Shown piece by piece: positions 28,236-36,128 of a DNA stretch of 64,000 nucleotides. Both the position numbers and the translations under genes were made by a program. A model generated the notes under the pieces. That model ran no database searches. It was not told where the DNA came from and saw only the letters and a program-made list of their open reading frames with translations. The DNA is taken from the NCBI RefSeq assembly GCF_900186125.1, contig NZ_FYBQ01000010.1, positions 1 through 64,000 of the forward strand. The letters are read 5' to 3'. Positions within the stretch are counted from its first letter, which is position 1. Each line of letters begins with the position of its first letter. The DNA comes from Listeria goaensis. Lineage in GTDB: Bacteria > Bacillota > Bacilli > Lactobacillales > Listeriaceae.

Positions 28236-28508
28236 ATGAAAACTTTATCTGAGGAAAATTTATTAATGATTTTGCAAGCACTCGCTGACCCGATTCGCTT
28301 GAAAATATTTCGTTGCCTGTTAAAAAACGGTGAGCGCTCCGTAAATTGCAGCGAATATCATATCGCCAAATCCACCTTATCGCACCACATTAAAATCTTA
28401 AAAGATGCCGATTTAATTCAACTACGAAAGGAAGGAACGACGCATATTTATTCAGTCAACGCGGAACTAATTGATGGTGCGCAATCGTTTTTTGATGTTT
28501 TAAAGTAG
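28236..28508 (+). CDS. ArsR-family winged-helix regulator
   Basis: 90 residues. LADPIRLKIFRCLLKNGERSVN and the recognition helix HIAKSTLSHHIKILKDADLIQLRKEGTTHIYSVN define an ArsR fold. The usual metal-binding cysteine motif ELCVCDL is not present, so it probably senses something other than metal ions through that site. No clear ribosome site precedes the ATG. Likely regulator of the divergent nitroreductase, like YodB/HxlR-context regulators. Confidence 0.82.
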   Translation: MKTLSEENLLMILQALADPIRLKIFRCLLKNGERSVNCSEYHIAKSTLSHHIKILKDADLIQLRKEGTTHIYSVNAELIDGAQSFFDVLK

Positions 28509-28521
28509 AGGAGGCCGACAA

Positions 28522-28809
28522 TTGAATTATTTAGCCGATTTAGAAGAAGCGTACGCGCTAGGCTGTCATGATGCGCGGATTATCGCCGTGTTAGACCGTG
28601 TCATTTTAAGCGCCGGCGTCTACCAAGATCAAGCTGCCATTTTAGAAGCTCAAAGTTTACTATTTGAAGCAGCGACTTGCCAACAATTACGCGCCAAACA
28701 ATTGCAAGCCTATGAGTGGTTGCGCGCAGAGTATCAAGATGGCAATCCAGAAATCGACTACGACGAATTAACCAAAAAATTAAACACCCGTCACTTTTCC
28801 ACAAGCTGA
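28522..28809 (+). CDS. Hypothetical helical protein
   Basis: 95 residues from TTG 28522 behind GAGGAGG. The sequence is predicted helical and acidic (LADLEEAYALGCHDARIIAVLDRVILSAG...LRAEYQDGNPEIDYDELTKKL). No family recognised. It follows the ArsR gene by 13 bases and is probably co-transcribed. A terminator overlaps its end. Confidence 0.6.
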   Translation: MNYLADLEEAYALGCHDARIIAVLDRVILSAGVYQDQAAILEAQSLLFEAATCQQLRAKQLQAYEWLRAEYQDGNPEIDYDELTKKLNTRHFSTS

Positions 28810-28827
28810 AAAGTGACGGGTGTTTTT
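28782..28827 (+). terminator. Rho-independent terminator
   Basis: AAACACCCGTCACTTTTC and GAAAAGTGACGGGTGTTT form an 18-bp stem followed by T residues. The 5' arm lies in the coding end of the previous gene. Confidence 0.9.
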
Positions 28828-28908
28828 ATCCACAAGTATAAAATATGTTACATCAGCCAATTGGATAAGCGTTTGTGGATAATGTGGATAACTATGTGCA
28901 TAAGTATG

Positions 28909-29580
28909 CTAACGGAAGCGATAAAATCCTTCGCCAATTCGAAATTCTGTTTGGCTGATAACGTTTGATGTAGCGTCAAACACAAGCGCATGTAAGCGAT
29001 TAGCTGACCCTTTTGTAAAATTCACAGCAATATCATCAAAAAACAACGAATTGTGGATAACCTGTAGATTAAAAAGTTCTGCCCAGTATTTCAACACGTA
29101 TTTGGGGTTATCCACACGAATGTGGATTTCTTTAAGTGTGTGGTGAATTTTCGGCGTCGTCACCGTCTTTTTTTTCTGAATAAGTGGATATGCTAAGCCA
29201 TTTAATGAGCCTGGAATGGCATAAAGCGGTTCAGCTTCATCGGCCGTTGAAATGAGTGTCAATTCGTGTCCTTTTTCAAAAAGGCGTTTGCGTAGGCCGT
29301 TTAAATCATCGGTTTCGAGGACAAGGTGCCCTAAAATTTGTTTGACCGGCAAAAAGGTGAGCGCCTCTTTTCCAAGGAAACTTTTAGATGCGGCTGTTTT
29401 TTCGGTAATACTTAGAAATTTGATATGTGGAAAACTAAATTCGGTTAAGGCAGACTGGGTGCCGGGTAGGCTACGCTCGTTGTTCGTATACAGTTTTAAC
29501 CCAAAATGATGCAACTGAGTGCGGACCGCTTCTAAATCGTGGACGAAGTGGACGGCATGACTAACGGATAATGAATTCAT
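28909..29580 (-). CDS. VOC/glyoxalase-like protein under S-box control
   Basis: 223 residues from ATG 29580 behind AAAGGAGC. It starts with MNSLSVSHAVHFVHDLEAV, a glyoxalase-like fold (PF13468-type), with GHLVLETDDLNGLRKRLFEKGHEL in the middle and a second beta-alpha unit (IHIRVDNPKYVLKYWAELF). Substrate is unknown. A SAM-I riboswitch lies in its leader, which ties it to sulphur amino-acid or methionine-salvage metabolism. Classic metal-binding His/Glu positions are not obvious. Confidence 0.7.
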   Translation of the reverse strand: MNSLSVSHAVHFVHDLEAVRTQLHHFGLKLYTNNERSLPGTQSALTEFSFPHIKFLSITEKTAASKSFLGKEALTFLPVKQILGHLVLETDDLNGLRKRLFEKGHELTLISTADEAEPLYAIPGSLNGLAYPLIQKKKTVTTPKIHHTLKEIHIRVDNPKYVLKYWAELFNLQVIHNSLFFDDIAVNFTKGSANRLHALVFDATSNVISQTEFRIGEGFYRFR

Positions 29581-29620
29581 TTTATTTGCTCCTTTCGACA
29601 AAAGAAAAACTCTCCTTTCA

Positions 29621-29651
29621 GAAAAAGAAGAGCGCCTAAAACAAACTCTTC
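29621..29651 (-). terminator. Riboswitch terminator
   Basis: GAAGAG and CTCTTC pair across a 13-base loop and are followed on the minus strand by five T residues. The 5' arm also takes part in closing the S-box, which gives the expected mutually exclusive structures. Confidence 0.7.
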
Positions 29652-29755
29652 TCATCTGCCAAGCTTTGCGCCTGCTGGATTTAGCACAGTGCCCGTAGGT
29701 CTGTTGCTGAGATTTCAACGGGCCAAGTCCCTCCATCTCTCTTGATAAGAATTCC
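29648..29755 (-). promoter_or_regulatory. SAM-I (S-box) riboswitch aptamer
   Basis: On the minus strand the S-box signature is clear: TTATCAAGAGAGATGGAGGGA, CTTGGCCCGTTGAAATC, TCAGCAAC, GTGCTAAATCCAGCA and GCAGATGAGAAG, which closes helix P1 with CTTATCA. It binds S-adenosylmethionine and should switch off the downstream VOC gene when SAM is plentiful. A promoter TTGATT-N17-TTTAAT lies just upstream (about 29803-29775). Confidence 0.88.
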
Positions 29756-29805
29756 GAGTATTTTCATTTGATTTATAAACATTAAACCATCTTTTTGGGG
29801 AAAAA

Positions 29806-30261
29806 TCAACTTTGAGTGTTTTCGAATTGTTCAATTTGACTAAGGCGATTTGCGTGGCGCCCGCCTTCATAGTCCGTTTCAAGCCAAAGTTTCACGATAT
29901 CGAGTGCAAGTCCCGGGCCGATAACACGGGCACCTAGTGCAAGGACGTTGGAATCATTATGTTCTCGTGTAGCATGCGCCGTAAAAGTATCCGAAACGAG
30001 CGCACAGCGAATGCCGTGTACTTTATTTGCGGCAATGCTCATACCGACGCCAGTCCCGCAAACTAAAATGCCGCGTTCGACTGCTCCGGTAGCGACTTTT
30101 TCAGAAACAGTGAATGCCAAATTTGGGTAGTCTACAGATTCTTTAGTTTCTGGGCCAAATTCTTCAAAATCGATTTTCTGTTCTTTTAAAAAGGCAATGA
30201 TATTCTTTCGAAGTGCTATACCGCCATGATCGGAAGCGATGGCCACTTTTGAGATGTTCAT
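29806..30261 (-). CDS. rpiB: Ribose-5-phosphate isomerase B
   Basis: 151 residues of the RpiB/LacAB family. IASDHGGIALRK at the start, CGTGVGMSIAANKVHGIRCAL with the active-site Cys, and REHNDSNVLALGARVIG are diagnostic. It interconverts ribose-5-phosphate and ribulose-5-phosphate. A second RpiB homologue lies at 60287-60736 in the pentitol operon. AGGAGG precedes the ATG. Confidence 0.92.
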   Translation of the reverse strand: MNISKVAIASDHGGIALRKNIIAFLKEQKIDFEEFGPETKESVDYPNLAFTVSEKVATGAVERGILVCGTGVGMSIAANKVHGIRCALVSDTFTAHATREHNDSNVLALGARVIGPGLALDIVKLWLETDYEGGRHANRLSQIEQFENTQS

Positions 30262-30445
30262 TTAGATTCCTCCTAAAGGTTATTTATCTACATTATACAC
30301 GTAAAAAATAATTTATAAAATGGAAGTTTTAAAAGTAGAAAAGTCGTCATAAGCCAGTCTGGATAACAATTGATAAAAGGTTTCAATTCGAATTAAATAA
30401 AGTATGAAATGTTCAATTTATTGTCACAAATACGATGAGTATATA

Positions 30446-30454
30446 TGGTATAAT
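30446..30454 (+). promoter_or_regulatory. Extended -10 promoter of esxA
   Basis: TGGTATAAT is an extended -10 element 48 bases before the esxA start. The -35 region (around ACAAAT) is weak. Confidence 0.5.
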
Positions 30455-30502
30455 TATACAGTGGGTTTATATCCATAAAAACATAAGAGGAGATGAAGAA
30501 AT

Positions 30503-30799
30503 ATGTCAGGACAAATTAGAATGACCCCTGCAGAACTTCGTGATCGTGCTAAAACATATGGCCAAAGTGGTCGCGAAATCGAACAATTGTTACAACGTTT
30601 ATCTGGGCTTCAAGAAACTTTACGTAGTGAATGGGAAGGTCAAGCATTCCAACGCTTTGATGACCAATTCAACCAATTGCGTCCAAAAGTAACAGAATTT
30701 GCAAACTTAATGGACCAAATTGAAAACCAATTACAACGTACAGCACAAGCTGTCGAAGAACAAGACCAACAATTGTCTCAAAACTTTGGATTCAATTGA
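30503..30799 (+). CDS. esxA: EsxA, WXG100-family T7SS substrate
   Basis: 98 residues, helix-turn-helix hairpin with WEG at 44-46 as the WXG motif. The protein has no signal peptide and would be secreted as a dimer by the T7SS. It starts the locus, with AGAGGAG before the ATG. A strong terminator follows, so esxA can be expressed at a higher level than the apparatus genes. The usual C-terminal YxxxD/E is not obvious; AVEEQDQQ stands there. Confidence 0.95.
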   Translation: MSGQIRMTPAELRDRAKTYGQSGREIEQLLQRLSGLQETLRSEWEGQAFQRFDDQFNQLRPKVTEFANLMDQIENQLQRTAQAVEEQDQQLSQNFGFN

Positions 30800-30850
30800 T
30801 TTCCAAATTTCTATTTGTGTAGCTTAGTAGTACATATTCTGCTACGTAAG

Positions 30851-30884
30851 AAAAGCTGTGTAGCATTTGTTACACAGCTTTTTC
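30851..30884 (+). terminator. Terminator between esxA and esaA
   Basis: AAAAGCTGTGTA (30851-30862) and TACACAGCTTTTT (30871-30883) form the stem and T tract. It would separate esxA from the downstream genes, with read-through or a second promoter supplying esaA onward. Confidence 0.82.
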
Positions 30885-30969
30885 TGGAAAATATACAATC
30901 TGACATTAAATTGAATACAATGAACGACATTATAGATATAAAAATAACAGCGGGAGTGAATTAAACATT

Positions 30970-33900
30970 ATGAAGCGGAAAGTAAAATGGAACATTTTAC
31001 TATTTTTAGTTTTGGCTGTTTTGCTTACGGCAGGAATTTCCTATCTGGGGCTTAGTCAAAATTTAAGTAAAGAAAAGACTACTCCGGATAAAAAAGACAC
31101 ACATAAAATGAGTATTGCCTTCGTTAATGAGGACCAAGGCGCGATGCTTTCGGGTAAGAAATATACATTCGGAGATGATATTCAAACGAGTGTTTTAAAA
31201 GATACAACACATGACTGGGCGACGGTAAGTCGGGGCGTGGCAGAAAGCGGCTTAAAACGAGATGTGTACAATTTAATGATTATCATTCCGGATAATTTTT
31301 CTGAAAAAGCTTTATCGCTTACTTCTACGTCGCCAGAAAAAATTCAAGTAAATTACAAAATTAATGATGTGGGTAATAATGATTTAAAAGTAGAGGCAGA
31401 AAAGACGGCATCCAATTTGGTGGCGGATATTAATCAGCGGGTTATCGACGTTTATTTTGCTAGTATACTGACAAACTTACAAGAAGCGCAAGATAATATT
31501 AGTACGCTCGTTGCGAAAGAAAAGAAACATACTTCGCGCTACGATAGCGCGGTGAAAGACCCGCTTTCCAACTATACAGATCAGTTTGGAACGGTTCAAA
31601 GTTATACTGGTTCTTCGAAGGAAAGTTTTTCTGGTTTTGAAGAATTATTAAAAAATCAGGAATCTTCTCTTGCAGACGCAAGTAAAGAAAATGCGGCATA
31701 CCAAGAGTCTTTGAATAGTTTGGTTGCGATGCAGGAAAAAAATGCACCGTTTGGAACAACTTTTACGGATAACTTGCAAAAATATTCTGCTAGTATTTCG
31801 GCGGATTCTGTGCAAGGGCAACTTGCAGCGCTAGAACAAGCAAATGCCGTTTTATATGCGGAACTTCAAACCATGCAAGATTCTAATTCGTTAATGTCAC
31901 AAACGCAAGCTCTGCAAAACTATATACAAGATGTCAACAGTCGGATTACTGATTTGGATAATCAGCTTAACACGACGATTCAAGCGGATATTCAAGAAGA
32001 TATACAGAAGGAGCTTGCGCAAATTTTATCTGGCTCAGCAGGTGGCGAAAGCAAAAACTATACCATTCAAGAGCTACGTAATGACATTAATAATCGCTTT
32101 AAGAGTAAGTTAGAAGAAGAAATTAAGGGGTTGCAATATTTCACTCCAGAAGATGCTGCGATTCTTGGGATTGATACGGATGAGTACAATAATATAAAAG
32201 CATTAGCGGCGAAATTTATGTCGGAAAATGCTGATGACTTTTCGGACACGGAGTTGAATCAGACAGTCACTGATTTAACGATTACTAAACCAGTGGAAGA
32301 TACATATAGAGCGATTCAGCAAAGGCTAGCGACGGAAGGTATGCCGGTTAGTTCGCAAACTTTCTCGTTACCAGCGACGACAAAAAATACAGAAATTAAA
32401 ATCAATCATGAAGACACTTTTCGTTTAGATAATATACAGGTATTTAAGATTGTTGATGGGGTAAGACAAGAAGTTTCTTATAGAAAAAAACTTGACTTAA
32501 AAGACGATGAAACGACGCTTACTTTTTCTCAAGAGGATGAGGCTGGAGATTATGAAGTCACTTTTACAGCATTTCTAAAAACGCCTGTACCAGAGGGATT
32601 CCGAATGTTTGGGACATTTGATGTGAGCATGATGGCGATCCAGTACACAGATCAAAATGTTGCTGTTACTGATAGTGGACTCACGCTAAATAAAACATTC
32701 ATTCAAAAGGTTACACCGATTAAAATGAACGAACAGAGTTCTTATTACACAGAAGAAGATTTAACTGAAGATGTTACAAAGATGTTTAAAGAATTCCAAA
32801 AGATTTCACAGTCTTATGACCATACAGCGACTTTATTCCAAGTTTATTATGGTTTAGACCCGCTGGATGTGGGTTTTAATTTAGATGGGAAGTCACTAGC
32901 TGAACAAGCTACGGATGATTCTTACTATGCGATTTTTAATCGCGATAATTTGCTGGACAGTATTGCCGCAATGGCATCTGGGAATGTTACAAAGGCTTAT
33001 AAAGAAAGTTTAGCGAGTTTTGAAGCGCAAATTGCTGCGTACAAAGAAACGATGGCCGAAGTTGAAACGCGTTCAAAAGATGTGGCAGAACGATTAGTGC
33101 ATACAAGTTCAGAAGCGGCATCTCAAAATGAAAATTTAACCAAAATGTTAGAAGAAATGGCGACTTGGCAAGAGACGAGTCAGGCACTGTTAGAAGAAAA
33201 TCAAGTCATTATGTCGAATGGTTCAGATGCTAACTCTGCAATTACGTCGATAAATGGTGACTTTAGTGGTCTTCTTACGCGAAGCCAGAGTTTGGCAGAG
33301 GCAACTAGCAGTAATTTGGAGTCAGCAGACGGCGTGTATAAAACGTTTGACTCACTTGATCAAGAAGCAAAAAATATTAAGTCAAGCGGTGAAGATTTAA
33401 TTTCAGATGCGGGCACATTATCGAAAGACTTGGCGAAGAAGCTCACGGCTGATGAAACATTTTCTGATAATTTTTCGGATGTAATGTCGAATAGTCGTGT
33501 GGGAGATCGGCAAAATGAAAGCTTATATAATTTCTTGAGTAGTCCAGTTGAAAAAGTAAATGGTAAAACAATTGCGGCTGGCGATAAGGCGACGCCGTAT
33601 TATATGGTGCTTATCATGACGCTCATCGCGCTTTTCACAAGTTATGTGATTTCTAGTCAGGAGAAAAAACGAATGCAGCGTGATGCGTTTAGCGAGGAAC
33701 TTTCGATTGCATCGAAAAACTTACCAGTTACGTTCCTGACGGCTTGTGTGGCCATCGTAGAAGGTCTTATTATTGGCGTGATTTCTGGAAATATTTTTGA
33801 TGCTCAGCAAATTGGGCTGTTCCTTTGGATCGGGATTTGTATCATTTTGATGCTCGTGTTGGTTATGGGATTCACCTATTTACTGCGCCAACTGCAAATG

Positions 33901-34182
33901 CTCGGCATGTTTATCATTTTATTCCTAGTCGGCACCTACCTTTTCCTAACAGATGCAGTGGGGCTAAATGTTGACCGTACTTCTCTTTTTGGGACGCTAC
34001 AAAAGTATTCGCCGCTCCAGTATATAGAATTGCTGTTAAATCGTATTTTGAACGGAGAAAACAACTTTTTAGTTCTAATGTACATTTTTATTGGCGCAGC
34101 GGCAGTTTTTGTTGTACTCAACTTATTTGTTGTTCGAAAAACAACTCCGGAAAGTGAGGAAGTTGCTCATGAAGATATGTAA
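30970..34182 (+). CDS. esaA: EsaA, T7SS membrane protein
   Basis: 1070 residues, like EsaA of Listeria (YueB-like). One membrane helix at about 8-28, a large extracellular coiled-coil region (roughly 30-870), and five to six membrane helices at the C-terminus from about 877. In Firmicutes EsaA is essential for T7b secretion and its stalk extends through the wall. ATG 30970 is preceded by GGGAGTG. The end overlaps essA. Confidence 0.93.
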   Translation: MKRKVKWNILLFLVLAVLLTAGISYLGLSQNLSKEKTTPDKKDTHKMSIAFVNEDQGAMLSGKKYTFGDDIQTSVLKDTTHDWATVSRGVAESGLKRDVYNLMIIIPDNFSEKALSLTSTSPEKIQVNYKINDVGNNDLKVEAEKTASNLVADINQRVIDVYFASILTNLQEAQDNISTLVAKEKKHTSRYDSAVKDPLSNYTDQFGTVQSYTGSSKESFSGFEELLKNQESSLADASKENAAYQESLNSLVAMQEKNAPFGTTFTDNLQKYSASISADSVQGQLAALEQANAVLYAELQTMQDSNSLMSQTQALQNYIQDVNSRITDLDNQLNTTIQADIQEDIQKELAQILSGSAGGESKNYTIQELRNDINNRFKSKLEEEIKGLQYFTPEDAAILGIDTDEYNNIKALAAKFMSENADDFSDTELNQTVTDLTITKPVEDTYRAIQQRLATEGMPVSSQTFSLPATTKNTEIKINHEDTFRLDNIQVFKIVDGVRQEVSYRKKLDLKDDETTLTFSQEDEAGDYEVTFTAFLKTPVPEGFRMFGTFDVSMMAIQYTDQNVAVTDSGLTLNKTFIQKVTPIKMNEQSSYYTEEDLTEDVTKMFKEFQKISQSYDHTATLFQVYYGLDPLDVGFNLDGKSLAEQATDDSYYAIFNRDNLLDSIAAMASGNVTKAYKESLASFEAQIAAYKETMAEVETRSKDVAERLVHTSSEAASQNENLTKMLEEMATWQETSQALLEENQVIMSNGSDANSAITSINGDFSGLLTRSQSLAEATSSNLESADGVYKTFDSLDQEAKNIKSSGEDLISDAGTLSKDLAKKLTADETFSDNFSDVMSNSRVGDRQNESLYNFLSSPVEKVNGKTIAAGDKATPYYMVLIMTLIALFTSYVISSQEKKRMQRDAFSEELSIASKNLPVTFLTACVAIVEGLIIGVISGNIFDAQQIGLFLWIGICIILMLVLVMGFTYLLRQLQMLGMFIILFLVGTYLFLTDAVGLNVDRTSLFGTLQKYSPLQYIELLLNRILNGENNFLVLMYIFIGAAAVFVVLNLFVVRKTTPESEEVAHEDM

Positions 34183-34663
34183 AAGCGTCATTTTTTCTCT
34201 TTTGCTATTAATGTTTGTGTCTGTTAGTGGCGCAACGGTTTTTGCGGAGAATGGTTATTTGGAAAATGACGGCAAAATGGAAATGAAAGCGGACCGTCTT
34301 CAAAAATCCGAGGAAGAAAAAACGCAAACAACCGAGCAAGAAAAAACAATGCTTGATGAACTCGGCTTACCACTTTTCACAGATGAGCTGGATAAGAAAA
34401 TAGAGCAGCAAGAAAAGGAGCAAAAAGAGAAATATAAAGAGTTACAAGATAGTTTATTTACAGGTAAAGAAGTGACAAATCAAACAGCAAAAGACACGCA
34501 AAAGAAACTTTTTGAGGGAAACTATGCTTTAAAGGCTGATGAGGAAGTAGTGGAAGACACGAAAGAAGATAAAACTTCAAACTCGATGATTGCCATTATT
34601 GGCGGAATCGTTTTAGCGCTTGCGGGCGGCATTTATTTTGCTAGCCGGCACGTGATGGAATAG
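34169..34663 (+). CDS. essA: EssA, T7SS membrane component
   Basis: 164 residues from ATG 34169 (14-base overlap with esaA) behind GAGGAAG. N-terminal hydrophobic segment/signal-like (VIFSLLLLMFVSVSGATVFA), a charged Glu/Lys-rich middle, and a C-terminal membrane helix (MIAIIGGIVLALAGGIYFA). Position between esaA and esaB identifies it. A longer upstream reading frame inside esaA is not supported by a ribosome site. Confidence 0.88.
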   Translation: MKICKSVIFSLLLLMFVSVSGATVFAENGYLENDGKMEMKADRLQKSEEEKTQTTEQEKTMLDELGLPLFTDELDKKIEQQEKEQKEKYKELQDSLFTGKEVTNQTAKDTQKKLFEGNYALKADEEVVEDTKEDKTSNSMIAIIGGIVLALAGGIYFASRHVME

Positions 34664-34674
34664 GAGGAAGAACA

Positions 34675-34926
34675 TTGGCGAAACAAACACATCTAAACGT
34701 TACAGTTGATTTCACAAAGTGGGGTGCCACGCAAAAGGATTTGCGCATCCCCATTCATCAGCCGATTAAAGCGCTGATTTTAAATTTGGCGGAGACGCTT
34801 AAATTTGAGGGTGCGAATGATACGAAATATTCACTAAAGGCAACGAATAAAGGCATTTTATTAAGTGACGATGACAAATTGACAGATTACCCAATTACTG
34901 ACGGGGACATTTTAGAAATTTTATAA
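34675..34926 (+). CDS. esaB: EsaB, ubiquitin-like T7SS protein
   Basis: 83 residues from TTG 34675 behind GGAGGAAG. YukD-like ubiquitin fold: HLNVTVDFTKWGATQKDLRIP, LADTL-like helix and YPITDGDILEIL at the end. It is cytosolic and required or modulatory in T7b systems. Confidence 0.9.
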   Translation: MAKQTHLNVTVDFTKWGATQKDLRIPIHQPIKALILNLAETLKFEGANDTKYSLKATNKGILLSDDDKLTDYPITDGDILEIL

Positions 34927-34943
34927 ATGAGGGAGTAGAGATA

Positions 34944-36128
34944 ATGAAAAACAAGATTGAGATTGGCGGAGTTTCTTACGAATACAACTATGAGGATACA
35001 GTGTGGTCTGTTAGCTTTACTGAGTCGCGGACGCGCATTAAAGACGATGCAGAGCTGGAAATTTTGGCAAAGCCTTCCTCGTATTTTGTTCCAGTAGAGA
35101 TGGAACATGCGAATGATACATATACATTTAATTATACGATTGCAAAGGAAACGTACAGTTTTGACGAGCTGAAAAATTTTGAACGAAAAGATAGCTTGCG
35201 CGCGCTGCGAAACGTGGCGGAACTTGAGGCGCTAATTGGCACGCGCTTCACTTTTTTCCTTCACCCGAGCAATATTATTTTTGACGAAAACTTAATGCCC
35301 AAAATCGTTCATCGGGGATTAAAAGGGATTTTGGAGCCTTACGATTTAACGCGCGAAACATTTTTCAAACAGTATCAATCGCTTATTGTGGCGATGTTCC
35401 AGAAAAAATATGACTTTGACAATTTATATGCGGGATCTGTTCAAAATGCACGCGGAACGGCCTTTTTGAAGGCGATTGTAGATGCAAAAACGACCGCGGA
35501 ATTAGTGGGCATTTTAGATGAGGCGTTTCAGAAGGAGAAGGAAAGTTCTGGCAAGAAGATGGCGCTCGTCCCTAAAAAGACGTTTAGAACGTATAAAGGT
35601 CTTGCGGTTGGGTTTATTATTGCGGCTGTGTTGCTTGCTGCGCCGCTCATTTACTTGGCGTTTATGAAAGTGCCCTATCAGAACGAGTTGCTTACGGCGA
35701 ATGAAGATTTCTTGAAAACGGACTATTCGAAGGTGATTGCGGATTTGGAAAATGAAGATCCAGAGAAATTGCCACAAGCCTCTAAATACATTTTGTCGTA
35801 TTCGTACTTGCAAGGTGAAAAATTGGACGATAAGAAAAAAGAAAATATCATGAAGAATTTAAGTTTGAAGTCTGACGAGCAGGCACTATTATATTGGATT
35901 TATAACGGGCGCGGGGACTTTGATGAGTCGCTTGATGCGGGACAACGATTACAGGACGATGTGCTGATTACTTATGCGCTTACGAAACAATTGGAAGAAG
36001 TTCGCGCGGATAAGACGCTTTCTGGGGATGAATCAGTGAAGAAACAAGCGGAAATTGAAGCGGAACTGAAGAAATACATGGAAAAACTAGAAGGCTCAGA
36101 TAAGGGAGAACAGACAGATGAAGGATAA
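34944..36128 (+). CDS. essB: EssB, T7SS pseudokinase membrane protein
   Basis: 394 residues. The cytosolic N-terminal 215 residues form the WXG100-secretion pseudokinase domain (YukC-like; ...FTFFLHPSNIIFDENLMPKIVHRGLKG), a single membrane helix lies at about 219-240 (GLAVGFIIAAVLLAAPLIYLAF), and the C-terminal part is helical and extracellular. It dimerises and contacts EssC. It overlaps essC by 11 bases. Confidence 0.94.
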   Translation: MKNKIEIGGVSYEYNYEDTVWSVSFTESRTRIKDDAELEILAKPSSYFVPVEMEHANDTYTFNYTIAKETYSFDELKNFERKDSLRALRNVAELEALIGTRFTFFLHPSNIIFDENLMPKIVHRGLKGILEPYDLTRETFFKQYQSLIVAMFQKKYDFDNLYAGSVQNARGTAFLKAIVDAKTTAELVGILDEAFQKEKESSGKKMALVPKKTFRTYKGLAVGFIIAAVLLAAPLIYLAFMKVPYQNELLTANEDFLKTDYSKVIADLENEDPEKLPQASKYILSYSYLQGEKLDDKKKENIMKNLSLKSDEQALLYWIYNGRGDFDESLDAGQRLQDDVLITYALTKQLEEVRADKTLSGDESVKKQAEIEAELKKYMEKLEGSDKGEQTDEG

